DNA of 64,000 nucleotides from CAZTGZ01 sp964613385 (GCA_964613385.1 CAZTGZ010000004.1:1-64000), one strand, 5' to 3'; shown: positions 1 through 8,177, counted from the first letter of the stretch. The notes: generated by a model from the sequence alone, not told the origin. Program-made: numbers and translations.

Positions 1-1
1 A

Positions 2-61
2 AAAGACTTCGATCAGAAAATCCGGTCGATGGAAGAATTGATTAACCGGTCCCTTGCATGA
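2..61 (+). CDS. C-terminal end of a probable cell division protein ZapA (partial)
   Basis: The window opens inside a reading frame that ends at TGA 59-61. Only 19 residues are visible, ending MEELINRSLA, an amphipathic helix like the end of the ZapA coiled coil. A small zapA directly upstream of rny is common in Bacteroidota, and that context is the main reason for the call. ZapA stabilises FtsZ protofilaments. The fragment is too short to identify on its own; any short helical protein would fit. Confidence 0.4.
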   Translation, partial: KDFDQKIRSMEELINRSLA

Positions 62-111
62 TTTTACTGCTGCGCTGATTTCAGTTTTAAGTAATTTAAC
101 GAACAGTAAAC

Positions 112-1653
112 ATGAACATTGTTTTAATTATTATTTCTCTTGTAGGCGGCCTGGCACTTGGGGCCGTTGTCGCATATTACTTTCTGAACAACAAGAATGA
201 GGGCAAAGCTGCTCAAATTATAAAAGAAGCAGAAGAAAGAGCCCTTTCCATCAAAAAGGCTAAGGAACTCGAAGCCAAAGAACATTTTTTTCAGATTAAA
301 AATGAGGTAGAACAGGAAACCAAAAGACTTCGACGTGATCTGGAAGACAAAGAGCACGACCTTAAGAAAAAAGAGCAAAGCCTGAACGACAAATACCAGA
401 ATGCCGACCGCAAAATAAAGGATCTGGAAAATCAGAAAATTGAGTTGAATAAGCAACTCGAGATTGTGGGTATCAAAAGGCAGGAATTAGAGAAATCCCA
501 CGAATCCCACGTAAAAAAATTGGAACAAGTAGCCGGATTAAGTGCCGAAGCAGCCAAAGCAGAATTGGTGGAGGCCTTGAAGCAGGATGCCCAAACGGAA
601 GCTCTATCACAGGTGAAAAATATCGTTGAAGAGGCCAAACTCACCGCTACCAAAGAAGCCAAGCGAATGGTACTTCAAACCATTCAAAGAACAGCGGCAG
701 AACAGGCCATTGAGAACTCAGTTTCCATTTTTCATATCGACAATGACGATATCAAGGGTAGAATCATTGGCAGAGATGGGCGAAATATCCGGGCATTGGA
801 AGCTGCAACGGGCATTGAGATTATCGTTGATGACACGCCTGAAGCCATTATTCTTTCGGGATTTGACCCAATCCGCAGGGAAATCGCAAGGCTTTCATTA
901 CACCGTCTGGTTTCGGATGGACGTATTCACCCTGCCCGTATCGAAGAAGTGGTAGAGAAAACCCGTCGTGATTTGGAACAGGAAGTCATAGAAATTGGTG
1001 AACGTACCATCATTGACTTGGGAATCAATGGTTTGCACCCTGAACTCATCAGGATGGTCGGACGTATGAGATATCGCTCTTCATATGGTCAGAATTTACT
1101 ACAACACTCAAGGGAAGTAGCCAACCTTTGTGCCACCATGGCTGCTGAATTTGGACTGGATGTTAAATTGGCCAAAAGAGCCGGATTGCTTCATGATATT
1201 GGAAAAGTGCCCGATGATGATGCCGAAACTCCACACGCATTATTGGGGATGAAATTGGCCCAGAAATATGGAGAACATCCCGATGTTGTGAATGCCATTG
1301 GTGCCCACCACGACGAAATTGAAATGACCTGCCTGATAGCTCCGATTGTTCAGGCTTGCGACGCCATTTCCGGATCACGCCCGGGGGCGAGAAGAGAAGA
1401 CAGCGAAGCCTATATCAAGCGTTTACAGGATCTGGAAAAATTAGCCCTTTCGTTTGACGGGGTAGAAAAAGCCTTTGCCATACAAGCAGGACGTGAATTG
1501 CGCGTTATTGTAGATAGCGATACCCTTGATGATAAACAAAGTGACTTGCTTTCGTTTGACATCTCTCAGAAAATCATGAAGGAAATGATTTATCCGGGTC
1601 AGATTAAAATCACGGTTATCCGGGAAAGAAGAGCGGTCAATTTTGCTAAATAA
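112..1653 (+). CDS. rny: Ribonuclease Y
   Basis: Membrane-anchored endoribonuclease that starts mRNA decay. Of 513 residues, 1-25 form an N-terminal transmembrane helix, about 30-200 are a charged coiled coil rich in Glu and Lys, about 205-270 are a KH domain with the GxxG-type loop GRDGRN near 220-225, and about 325-430 are an HD phosphohydrolase domain with the metal-binding pair H361-D362 (HDIGK). Length and domain order match the RNase Y family. The ATG follows an A-rich leader about 50 bases after the upstream stop codon. The next gene begins within a few bases of the stop, so the two may be cotranscribed. Identification is secure. Confidence 0.97.
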   Translation: MNIVLIIISLVGGLALGAVVAYYFLNNKNEGKAAQIIKEAEERALSIKKAKELEAKEHFFQIKNEVEQETKRLRRDLEDKEHDLKKKEQSLNDKYQNADRKIKDLENQKIELNKQLEIVGIKRQELEKSHESHVKKLEQVAGLSAEAAKAELVEALKQDAQTEALSQVKNIVEEAKLTATKEAKRMVLQTIQRTAAEQAIENSVSIFHIDNDDIKGRIIGRDGRNIRALEAATGIEIIVDDTPEAIILSGFDPIRREIARLSLHRLVSDGRIHPARIEEVVEKTRRDLEQEVIEIGERTIIDLGINGLHPELIRMVGRMRYRSSYGQNLLQHSREVANLCATMAAEFGLDVKLAKRAGLLHDIGKVPDDDAETPHALLGMKLAQKYGEHPDVVNAIGAHHDEIEMTCLIAPIVQACDAISGSRPGARREDSEAYIKRLQDLEKLALSFDGVEKAFAIQAGRELRVIVDSDTLDDKQSDLLSFDISQKIMKEMIYPGQIKITVIRERRAVNFAK

Positions 1654-1660
1654 AAAAGGG

Positions 1661-2485
1661 ATGAAAGTCTGGATTTGGATAGCTTTTGTTTCCCTGGTTT
1701 GGATGGGATTTGTTTTGGATGCACCGATTCGAAAAATTCCGACTACCAAGGAAATAGAAAAAGATATGGTACGCATTGGTCCGAAATTATTCATGGCCAG
1801 ATATGAGTGCACGAACGAATGGTATAAAAGGTTCTTAGAATACAAGTCTTCGAATGCAGAATATCGCTCCTTACTGCCGGATACGCAGAGTTTCAGGAAA
1901 TATTTTCCATATTCAACTTTCTACAGCATCAATAAAACATATTTTGCCAATAAGGCGTACGATCAATACCCCGTAATGGCTGTATCTCATGATGCGGCGA
2001 TGGAATTTTGCCGTTGGCTTACAATTTCCTATGCCGCCGGAAAAGGAAAATTAGGCAAAAAGGTGGTATTTAGTCTCCCCACCAAACAGGAATGGATGGC
2101 CGCAGCCATTTATGCCAAAGACACCATTTTCCCCTGGAAAGGTGCTGTATTAAGAGGTAAAAATGGAGTTTATAACGCCAATTTTCGTTGCGTTAACGAG
2201 GAAGAAGGTACCTTACAGGATCAAAACACGCATTATTCCACAAACTATGGAGCGGATGGATTTATCATCACAGCACCGGTGAAGTCTTATAACTCAAATG
2301 GAAGGGGCATGTATCAAATGTCGGGAAACGTGAGTGAAATGCTTGAATCTCCGGGACAACATGCCGGAGGAGGATGGGATAGTCCGGGCTTTATGCTCAA
2401 ATTATCTGCTCAGGATCAATATTCAGGTATATCCGGTGCACATCCATGCATAGGTTTCAGAGTGGTCGCAAGGGTATTGGAGTGA
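1661..2485 (+). CDS. Formylglycine-generating-enzyme (SUMF1/FGE-sulfatase) fold protein, probably exported
   Basis: The 274-residue protein has an N-terminal hydrophobic stretch (WIWIAFVSLVWMGFVL), then an FGE-sulfatase fold: an early RYECTNEWYKRFL block, a middle LPTKQEWMAAA block, a GNVSEM block, a GGGW turn and a closing GFRVV. This fold is shared by sulfatase-maturing enzymes and by the non-catalytic gliding/T9SS proteins GldJ and GldK; the hydrophobic N-terminus and Bacteroidota setting favour an envelope role. No lipobox cysteine follows the hydrophobic segment, unlike GldJ/GldK. I chose ATG 1661, just after AAAAAAGGG; an upstream TTG at 1643 would overlap rny by 11 bases. Function beyond the fold is not known. 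Confidence 0.75.
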   Translation: MKVWIWIAFVSLVWMGFVLDAPIRKIPTTKEIEKDMVRIGPKLFMARYECTNEWYKRFLEYKSSNAEYRSLLPDTQSFRKYFPYSTFYSINKTYFANKAYDQYPVMAVSHDAAMEFCRWLTISYAAGKGKLGKKVVFSLPTKQEWMAAAIYAKDTIFPWKGAVLRGKNGVYNANFRCVNEEEGTLQDQNTHYSTNYGADGFIITAPVKSYNSNGRGMYQMSGNVSEMLESPGQHAGGGWDSPGFMLKLSAQDQYSGISGAHPCIGFRVVARVLE

Positions 2486-2577
2486 AACCATAGTTCTAAT
2501 TACTTAATGGACAATTTGAATTAGTCCAATTGGGATATCGTTATTTAGTATTTTCCAATAAGGTTCTTGCTGCAGAA

Positions 2578-3867
2578 TTAACGTAACCTGTAAATCAATC
2601 CTAAGCTCAACCCATTTTCTTTAAGTTTGGATTCGCTTTGGAGGAATACAGATGAAGTAGCATTCCATTGTAAATATTCTCCCCTAAAATCAAGTCGGCT
2701 GCTCAATCGATAATTCAAGCCAATGGCGTATCCTACCTGAGGGAAATAGTTACGCATAAAACCATCCTTGCTCAGATCGGTTTCCTGCATTTTTTGCCAC
2801 CCTTCTTCTTGTATAAAAACGTTCGGATTGGCGAGTCTTCCTTGTCCTTTTGAAAAGAAGTTCACCCGAACACCCAGGGAGGGATTGATTCGAACTCTGC
2901 GGTATGCCCACTCATATCCCAGGCGCAATGGAATGCTCACATATTGCAATTTGACTGTGCAATTAGGACAATCTGTGCGCGATGCATGCACCACGGTGCT
3001 GTCAATGGTATTTCCGACTAAGGCAACGCGAGATCCGCGAGGAGTTTGTGTGTATTGCTTGTTCAACAGTCTGAAAGTCGTATCGTAAGTCACCTGATGT
3101 AGAGTTGAGGAATAATTTGTTTCTAATGAATAGGTGCCAGTTTGAACCCCCGACATCAGGAACCATTTTTTTCGTTGAATCCGATAATCGATTCCCAGGT
3201 GCTGACCGTTGAATGAGCGTTCCTGAAGATTTCTGCCGGATAGCTCATATTGAACACGGTCATAATGAAAACCGATATATTGAGAAAAGAACGGAACTTT
3301 CCTGGTGGTTTTAGATACTGAGTGAAATGGATTCTGTTCTAAATCGTATGAAATAAAATCCAACACTTTCATTTTAAGCCGCATATAATCAACAGGTTTG
3401 CGAATTCCGGGTGTTTCAATTTCAACGTATACAGGAATGGTTTCATGGGTGTTGTCCTGCGCGGATGTTGATTTTTCTTCGGTATTAACGGGAAAGTGAT
3501 TGTTTTTTTCAGGGTGACTTTCTCTGGTCAATTCTCCAGGGTCTTTATGCCTGATCTGTGTTTTTGATTCAGGATTTTCTACGCCAGGTGCAATGGAGTT
3601 TACAGCTTTTTGAGTTTCTGTAGTTCTGGCCACAGATTTTAAAGCAGCTAAATCGGATTTTTGGGAATTATTAGATGGAAAAAGGAAGTAAATCAACGTT
3701 GCCATTGTAGCCACAGATATTCCTAAAACGAACCATATCCATGGTTTTTTGCGACCCACGGGCATCTTTTCATTCAACAATTTTTCCATTTGTTGCCAAT
3801 ATGCTTCCTTGTATGGAAGTCCACCTGAATTCAGCCCTTCTTTAAATAAATCGTCTATCTTTTTCAT
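2578..3867 (-). CDS. Inner-membrane-anchored protein with C-terminal outer-membrane beta-barrel, candidate anti-sigma partner
   Basis: 429 residues. Residues 1-43 are a cytoplasmic helical segment (MKKIDDLFKEGL, then EAYWQQMEKLL), about 44-64 a single transmembrane helix, about 65-165 a polar low-complexity linker, and about 190-429 a series of alternating aromatic beta strands (QYIGFHYDRVQYEL, LQYVSIPLRLGYEW, ending LSLGLIYRLR) typical of an outer-membrane beta-barrel. The start overlaps the stop of the ECF sigma gene by four bases (ATGA), so the two are translationally coupled. By position and topology the N-terminus could bind the sigma factor while the barrel senses the outer membrane; that is inference. 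No enzymatic motif is seen. Confidence 0.6.
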   Translation of the reverse strand: MKKIDDLFKEGLNSGGLPYKEAYWQQMEKLLNEKMPVGRKKPWIWFVLGISVATMATLIYFLFPSNNSQKSDLAALKSVARTTETQKAVNSIAPGVENPESKTQIRHKDPGELTRESHPEKNNHFPVNTEEKSTSAQDNTHETIPVYVEIETPGIRKPVDYMRLKMKVLDFISYDLEQNPFHSVSKTTRKVPFFSQYIGFHYDRVQYELSGRNLQERSFNGQHLGIDYRIQRKKWFLMSGVQTGTYSLETNYSSTLHQVTYDTTFRLLNKQYTQTPRGSRVALVGNTIDSTVVHASRTDCPNCTVKLQYVSIPLRLGYEWAYRRVRINPSLGVRVNFFSKGQGRLANPNVFIQEEGWQKMQETDLSKDGFMRNYFPQVGYAIGLNYRLSSRLDFRGEYLQWNATSSVFLQSESKLKENGLSLGLIYRLR

Positions 3868-4430
3868 GTTCCCGTTTCTAAATTAATGGGTCCTTTGGAA
3901 TTTAATAGTTCAATTCCCTGTTTAAGGCGTTTTCTTGCCTCATTTACATGCCATTTGCTCGTACCCTCCTGTATCCCCAACAATTCGGCTATTTCCTGAT
4001 GCTTAAATCCATCTATGGCAAAAAGGTTAAACACCTTGGCGGTTACCTGAGGCAGTGTCTTTATTAATGACAAAAGATCCTCTTCGAATAATTTTAGCTC
4101 TCCTGAATTAAGTGTCTGTTCTGTTTCAACAGGTAAATCCTCCTGGTGGGCAATCATTTCTCTGAAGTTCCTGTTCTTTCTGAATTCGCTGATGATGTGA
4201 TTCACAAGAATGTTTCGCATCCAGGTAGCCAATGCATACTTAGGATTGTAGTTTGAGATACTCATCATCACCTTTAAATAGCCTTCGTTCACAAACTCAA
4301 CCGCTTCCTGTTCATCGCGACAATAGCGCAAGGCAATACTGCTCATGAGAGGGAAATACCTCTTATAGAGTTCATTCTGACAACGACGGTCATTCTGAAT
4401 GCAACCTTCTATGAGCTCTTGTTCGTTCAT
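3864..4430 (-). CDS. ECF-type RNA polymerase sigma-70 factor
   Basis: 188 residues with a region 2 helix set (residues about 10-90; a YKRYFPLMSSIALRYC block, then DEQEAVEFVNEGYLKVM, then ALATWMRNILVNHIISEFRK) and a region 4 helix-turn-helix (about 120-175; LPQVTAKVFNLFAIDGFKHQ, then EIAELLGIQEGTSKWHVNEA). This is the ECF architecture common in Bacteroidota. It directs RNA polymerase to a small regulon that cannot be named from sequence. It is followed by, and overlaps by four bases, the membrane/beta-barrel gene that may be its regulator. A strong hairpin lies only eight bases upstream of its ATG. Confidence 0.93.
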   Translation of the reverse strand: MNEQELIEGCIQNDRRCQNELYKRYFPLMSSIALRYCRDEQEAVEFVNEGYLKVMMSISNYNPKYALATWMRNILVNHIISEFRKNRNFREMIAHQEDLPVETEQTLNSGELKLFEEDLLSLIKTLPQVTAKVFNLFAIDGFKHQEIAELLGIQEGTSKWHVNEARKRLKQGIELLNSKGPINLETGT

Positions 4431-4438
4431 GCCTTTAA

Positions 4439-4472
4439 ATACCGAAAGGGGGACAAGCCCCCTTAACGGTAT
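4439..4472 (-). promoter_or_regulatory. Strong hairpin just upstream of the sigma factor start codon
   Basis: ATACCG (4439-4444) pairs with CGGTAT (4467-4472), and AAGGGGG (4446-4452) pairs with CCCCCTT (4458-4464) around the loop ACAAG, giving a 13-pair stem with one small internal loop. Neither side is followed by a T-run in its own direction, so it does not look like an intrinsic terminator. On the minus strand it ends eight bases before the ATG, next to an AAAGG that may act as ribosome binding site, so it could limit initiation or stabilise the message. Confidence 0.55.
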
Positions 4473-4478
4473 AGCCGA

Positions 4479-4500
4479 AAAAAACGATTAATTTTTAATC
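4479..4500 (-). terminator. Intrinsic terminator overlapping the end of the PKD/T9SS gene
   Basis: Read on the minus strand: GATTAA, loop AAA, TTAATC, then G and seven T. The six-pair stem is A+T-only and weak, but the U-tract is good. It overlaps the gene's stop codon (4488-4490) and lies just upstream of the sigma factor's leader hairpin, suggesting the sigma gene uses its own promoter. Confidence 0.45.
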
Positions 4501-6437
4501 AACTTTACAGAATGATTCTTGTTATCGTAGTTCATTCTAATATAATATATCCCCGCTTCCAATTCGGAGAGATCCAGGCTTATTTCGGATTGTTCCGGTT
4601 TTAGGTTGGATTTTTCTAATACTTGCTGACCAACATGATTGTAAACTGAAAGGGAAACCGGAGAATTCATGGAAGCATCAAACTTCACGGTAACCAAATC
4701 ACGGGTTGGGTTCGGGTAAAGCTGAATGGTTCCGGGTTCATCCGTTTTTCCTGTGCTCAATTCCGATTCATCGATAACCTGTATGGTAAATCCACCCTTT
4801 TTCAAAAGTTTACCCATGGAATCTAAACCAATGGAATCGCAATAGGTGCTGTTGCAATTATTTGCTGAATCAAAAATGGTCAGACACAAATTAAAGAGAC
4901 CGAACGAATTATAGGTATGAGAAGGATTCTTGAGATTTGAGCTGCCGCCGTCCCCAAAAGTCCAGGTGAATTGTGTGTTAGAGGTAATTCCGCTGCTTGA
5001 ATTCACTATATACAAGTTAAAAGGACGAGTCGTGTCAACGGCAAGATAAAACTGAGCTAAACAGCCTGTATCTGTACTGATGTCTATCGTGTCACATTTA
5101 CTGCCGCAATAAACGTTGTAAGCGGTATATACTTTCATGCAAACTTCATAGCTTCCGGCTTCGCGATACGTATGAGTCAGAAAACTCATAGAGTTGGTGT
5201 CTGTCTCTCCATCTCCAAAATCCCAGTGAATTTTGTAATTATTGCCTCCGGTTGAAGCATTAATAAACGATACTGTTTTCGCATTCGAAGAAAAATAGAA
5301 ATCAATATTGTCGGGACAAGAAGTTGGAACTGTAAAGCAGGAGGTATCTCTGTGTTGCAGATAATTACTCCAATCTACATAGGCAAACAAACTCACGTCA
5401 TCCTTGGCATCCTTTATATATGTATCGATAGAAGTGGTTCCACCCCAGAAATTCTCTTTGAAATTAAGTGTGTCCGGATTTTTCGGAGAATTGGTTCCAT
5501 TGATCACGATTTTTTGAGTCGAATTGGTACAATGAAGGAAATTATTTCCTTTAGCCACAAAATTTCTGATTTTATAATCAGCCGAATATCTGGTCATTTT
5601 CAACATCGGGTAGTACAGGGTGGTTCCATTCTGTGTACCTCCTACGGTATCAAATGTGTTGTTCAATAAGCTGATATCAACCGGATTGTTATAACTGTTT
5701 ATCATTAATTCCATGCCATTGATCATGTTTTTGAAAACATTGCATCCAAATTCCGTATTTTGATTCACATAAACCTGAATGGCTTTCAGGCGATTGGTTT
5801 GGTTTTCATGAAAATTGATGGTGCCATTTAAGTACAATGTATATGCATCGTGTATATAGTTATTATGGATGTCAAGGGAAATAATTCCGCCGGATGCATA
5901 AATCGGATATCCATTTCCATAGGCATCTCCGGCCATATCGCAATTGGAAACGATACTGTGAGATGGGGTACTATTCCCGCTAACATTCAAGCAGTAATAA
6001 GTATTGCGGAACGTGCAATAATCCAATCGAATAGAGGTACTGTTGGTTTTGATGGTATACTTTCCTGAACCCAAACCCTGAATGAAGCAATGTTTAAGAA
6101 ATGCACCGGATTGTAAAGAATCGTTATAATCTTTACTTCCATTGTTGTAGTTTATTTCGAGGGAGTCAATAACAATGGGTGAAGAGCTGTTTCCAACGGC
6201 TTGAAATTCACCATTTACCATTAAGCGATGTCCGGTTGATTTGATGATGGTTCCGGGCATTACCTTAACCGAGGCGTTGGTGTCGATATAGGTAGTGCTG
6301 GAAATAATATAAGGATTACCGGAAGGCGACCAGGTCTGATTGGATTGAATCAGCGCCGGCACGTAGGTCTGTGCATAAAGAGAGGTAAAGGTAATTCCTG
6401 TGATCAGGAGGGTGAGAAGTAAGTGTTTATTTTTCAT
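4488..6437 (-). CDS. Secreted PKD-domain protein with T9SS type A sorting domain
   Basis: 649 residues. A Sec signal peptide (MKNKHLLLTLLITGITFTSL, ending near YAQ) is followed to about residue 370 by Asn-rich repeats resembling a right-handed parallel beta-helix (repeated IHNNYIHDAYTLYLNG-like turns). Two PKD-type domains follow (IHWDFGDGETDTNSMSFLTH near 405 and FTWTFGDGGSSNLKNPSHTY near 490). The last 80 residues are a T9SS type A domain: IQLYPNPTRDLVTVKF, a VYNHVGQQVLE strand and a GIYYIRM strand, ending in Lys-rich KLIKN. The protein should be exported by T9SS and attached or released at the surface. No catalytic residues were recognised, so a binding or adhesive role is only likely. Confidence 0.85.
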   Translation of the reverse strand: MKNKHLLLTLLITGITFTSLYAQTYVPALIQSNQTWSPSGNPYIISSTTYIDTNASVKVMPGTIIKSTGHRLMVNGEFQAVGNSSSPIVIDSLEINYNNGSKDYNDSLQSGAFLKHCFIQGLGSGKYTIKTNSTSIRLDYCTFRNTYYCLNVSGNSTPSHSIVSNCDMAGDAYGNGYPIYASGGIISLDIHNNYIHDAYTLYLNGTINFHENQTNRLKAIQVYVNQNTEFGCNVFKNMINGMELMINSYNNPVDISLLNNTFDTVGGTQNGTTLYYPMLKMTRYSADYKIRNFVAKGNNFLHCTNSTQKIVINGTNSPKNPDTLNFKENFWGGTTSIDTYIKDAKDDVSLFAYVDWSNYLQHRDTSCFTVPTSCPDNIDFYFSSNAKTVSFINASTGGNNYKIHWDFGDGETDTNSMSFLTHTYREAGSYEVCMKVYTAYNVYCGSKCDTIDISTDTGCLAQFYLAVDTTRPFNLYIVNSSSGITSNTQFTWTFGDGGSSNLKNPSHTYNSFGLFNLCLTIFDSANNCNSTYCDSIGLDSMGKLLKKGGFTIQVIDESELSTGKTDEPGTIQLYPNPTRDLVTVKFDASMNSPVSLSVYNHVGQQVLEKSNLKPEQSEISLDLSELEAGIYYIRMNYDNKNHSVKLIKN

Positions 6438-6494
6438 AAAATTTTTTGTTTTGCTACTATATACGCAAGATAGGTGGAAAGGGTTGGGTTTTTG

Positions 6495-6530
6495 AAATTA
6501 GAAATTAGAATGTAGAAATTAGAAATAGGG
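6495..6530 (+). repeat. Solo copy of the AAATTAGA-type short repeat
   Basis: Bases 6495-6526 are identical over 32 bases to 9405-9436, in the same orientation. The core is GAAATTAGAATGTAGAAATT, built from 7-9-base units of AAATTAGA/AATGTAGA. The same unit in inverted arrays flanks the four-helix-bundle gene at 8135-8168 and 8541-8596. This copy lies outside the SOS cassette, about 850 bases upstream of the repressor. Confidence 0.85.
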
Positions 6531-6708
6531 GAAGGGATGGAATTTCAGAGCAAAACAGCTTCTCCACTCTTAGGCGATCTCCCGCTTCTTGTAAGTATGA
6601 AGCATTGTTGGACGTTGATGAATACAGTATTTGGAAAAGAAGAGAAAATTCCAGTGCGATAAGCCGATCATTGACATCTTCATCTCTCTGTTGGAAGTCT
6701 GCAAGCAA
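6505..6708 (-). pseudogene. Possible gene remnant ending in the short repeat
   Basis: A minus-strand frame of 67 codons from an internal ATG; the frame stays open upstream to about 6790 but has no start there. The sequence (ADFQQRDEDVNDRLIALEFS) looks protein-like but matches no family I recognise. Its last residues and its stop codon are supplied by the AAATTAGA-type repeat read in reverse, which suggests a gene cut off by insertion of the repeat. It may also be a chance frame. Confidence 0.2.
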
Positions 6709-6811
6709 CCGGATTGTGATATGAGAAAGTATTAGAATCCCGGGGAATAAGCACTTATTCTCAGGTACAAGTCCGAATCTTTGAGTTAAAAAAAGGAGTA
6801 GCCTTTAATGA

Positions 6812-7108
6812 TCAGAAAGCTAAGTTCAGAACGATATAGATAGCCAATAAAAGGATAGTAGTGATTCCTATTCCGGTGAAATAATCATAGCGGTCCTTAT
6901 ACTCCTGATCCGATGGTAAATAATAGGTGTGATGTTTTAATTGGAAACGAATGATAGCAGTATTGATTAGGCCAATGCAAATGATTCCTTCAAATGCGTA
7001 CTGAAACCCCGTGTGATAAACCAAAAACAGAATGCCAATCAACTCGGGAATAACATGTAAGTCATTCTTGATCCTTGAAAATAAATGTTGGCGGTTCGTG
7101 TAGCTCAC
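6812..7108 (-). CDS. Small membrane protein of unknown function
   Basis: 98 residues with three hydrophobic stretches: about 18-33 (VIPELIGILFLVYHTG), about 37-53 (AFEGIICIGLINTAIIR) and about 78-97 (GITTILLLAIYIVLNLAF). A charged loop (LPSDQEYKDRYDYF) separates the second and third. No family is recognised. It stands alone, pointing away from the repressor gene. A second minus-strand frame (7062-7262) overlaps its 5' end but looks less protein-like. Composition supports a real membrane protein, but it could be a fragment. Confidence 0.45.
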   Translation of the reverse strand: MSYTNRQHLFSRIKNDLHVIPELIGILFLVYHTGFQYAFEGIICIGLINTAIIRFQLKHHTYYLPSDQEYKDRYDYFTGIGITTILLLAIYIVLNLAF

Positions 7109-7355
7109 GGTGACTTCGAGTTCGGCTGGTGTAGGACGAAGATAGTCTGTTTCGCCTTGTTTTCAAAATTGTCGGGTAGAAAATGGCCTCATACCTGTAT
7201 CCAATGTGGTAAAATAACGGATAAATAAAGGCATTGATTGGATGGTTTGCAGGTCTTACCAACGAAGTTTTTGGATGAGGTTACATCATTGATGCCATTT
7301 TCATCGAAAAATTATTTCCCCGTGCTCAAAATATTAGCAAAACAATTATATTAGC

Positions 7356-7367
7356 GTCAAAATTGAC
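7356..7367. promoter_or_regulatory. Candidate operator for the S24/XRE repressor
   Basis: GTCAA and TTGAC form a perfect inverted repeat with a two-base spacer, ending six bases before the repressor's ATG (7374). A dyad at this place suits negative autoregulation by an HTH/LexA-like repressor. The arms are only five bases, so chance is possible, and no second copy was found upstream of dnaE. Confidence 0.4.
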
Positions 7368-7373
7368 AACAAT

Positions 7374-8177
7374 ATGAGCATTTTGGGAGATAATATCCGT
7401 CGTTTGCGCAAAGAGAAGGGGTTGACACAGACGGAATTTGCGCTGCGTATCGGTGCCAAGCGTGCCGTGGTGGGGGCATATGAGGAGGGGAGAGCAGAGC
7501 CGAAGCTTCAGACCCTGCAGGCCATCAGCGCATTTTTTGGGGTGAGTATTGACGCCATGCTGGGGCGGGAGATGGGGGCTGAAAACACCCGTCATACAGA
7601 CATCAAAGGGGGCAATCTCCGCATTTTGCCCATTGCCCTGCAACCCGATTCCGGGGAGGAGAGCATCCCACTGGTTCCGGTAAAGGCCTCGGCCGGGTAT
7701 GCAGCCGGATATGGAGACATAGATTTCATCCGGCAGTTGCCGCAATTCCAAATGCCCTTTCCGGAATTGTCCAAAAGCCGGACCTCCCGCATATTTCAAA
7801 TCAACGGCGACAGCATGCTTCCGGTTCCTTCCGGAGCCTATGTGCTGGCAGAATACGTACAGGACTGGTCATCTTTAAAGGATTACGCCTGCTGCATCGT
7901 AGTCACCCGCGACGAAGGGGTGGTGTACAAACGCATCATCAATCGCCTGGAGGAAGAGCAGCAACTCCTGCTGATTTCCGACAACAAATTATACGCTCCA
8001 TACCCGGTTTCCGCCGATCAGATCGTAGAAATCTGGCAGGCCAGGGGCTATACCACCTTCGCAATTCCCGACGCCGCCGCTGCCGCCGCCCGGGACGTCC
8101 AAAGCCTCGCAGAAGTAGTCATGGAGCTAAAATCAGAAATTAGAAATTTGAAATTGGAAATTAGAAATGAGGAATGA
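7374..8177 (+). CDS. LexA-like repressor: XRE helix-turn-helix plus S24 peptidase domain
   Basis: 267 residues. Residues 6-60 are an XRE/Cro helix-turn-helix (RRLRKEKGLTQTEFALRIG, then AYEEGRAEPKLQTLQ). Residues about 98-215 are an S24 LexA/UmuD-type peptidase with nucleophile Ser147 (INGDSMLP) and general base Lys186 (VVYKRI); the likely self-cleavage Ala107-Gly108 lies in KASAGYAAGYGD. Such proteins derepress damage-tolerance genes after RecA-stimulated autocleavage, here probably yedK and dinB. The final residues (from about 252, EIRNLKLEIRNEE) are encoded by the AAATTAGA-type repeat and look like an added coiled tail. The stop overlaps the four-helix gene start (ATGA). The gene is clearly richer in G+C than genes outside the cassette. 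Confidence 0.92.
   Translation: MSILGDNIRRLRKEKGLTQTEFALRIGAKRAVVGAYEEGRAEPKLQTLQAISAFFGVSIDAMLGREMGAENTRHTDIKGGNLRILPIALQPDSGEESIPLVPVKASAGYAAGYGDIDFIRQLPQFQMPFPELSKSRTSRIFQINGDSMLPVPSGAYVLAEYVQDWSSLKDYACCIVVTRDEGVVYKRIINRLEEEQQLLLISDNKLYAPYPVSADQIVEIWQARGYTTFAIPDAAAAAARDVQSLAEVVMELKSEIRNLKLEIRNEE
8135..8168 (+). repeat. Left AAATTAGA-type repeat array of the four-helix-gene element
   Basis: A run of AGAAATTAGAAATTTGAAAT-like units lying inside the last codons of the repressor and ending just before the four-helix gene start. It is the inverse complement of the array at 8541-8596, so the two act as inverted flanks around the gene. Confidence 0.75.

Larger units (their letters stand above)
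6438..6811. other. 374-base gap between two minus-strand genes, with a short repeat and a possible gene remnant
   Basis: No convincing intact gene. 6438-6480 is the upstream region of the PKD protein gene. 6495-6530 holds a copy of the AAATTAGA-type repeat found again at 8.1-9.4 kb. On the minus strand a frame without stops runs from about 6790 down to the repeat; its start is unclear and it is listed separately as a possible remnant. No terminator with a T-run was found. Confidence 0.6.

Noticed and set aside
2508..2528. Inverted repeat TGGAC/GTCCA between convergent genes
   Set aside because: Only five pairs with a long loop and no T-run on either strand, so not called a terminator.
7062..7262. 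66-codon minus-strand frame overlapping the small membrane protein
   Set aside because: Irregular composition without hydrophobic or helical pattern; the overlapping 98-residue membrane protein is a better candidate.
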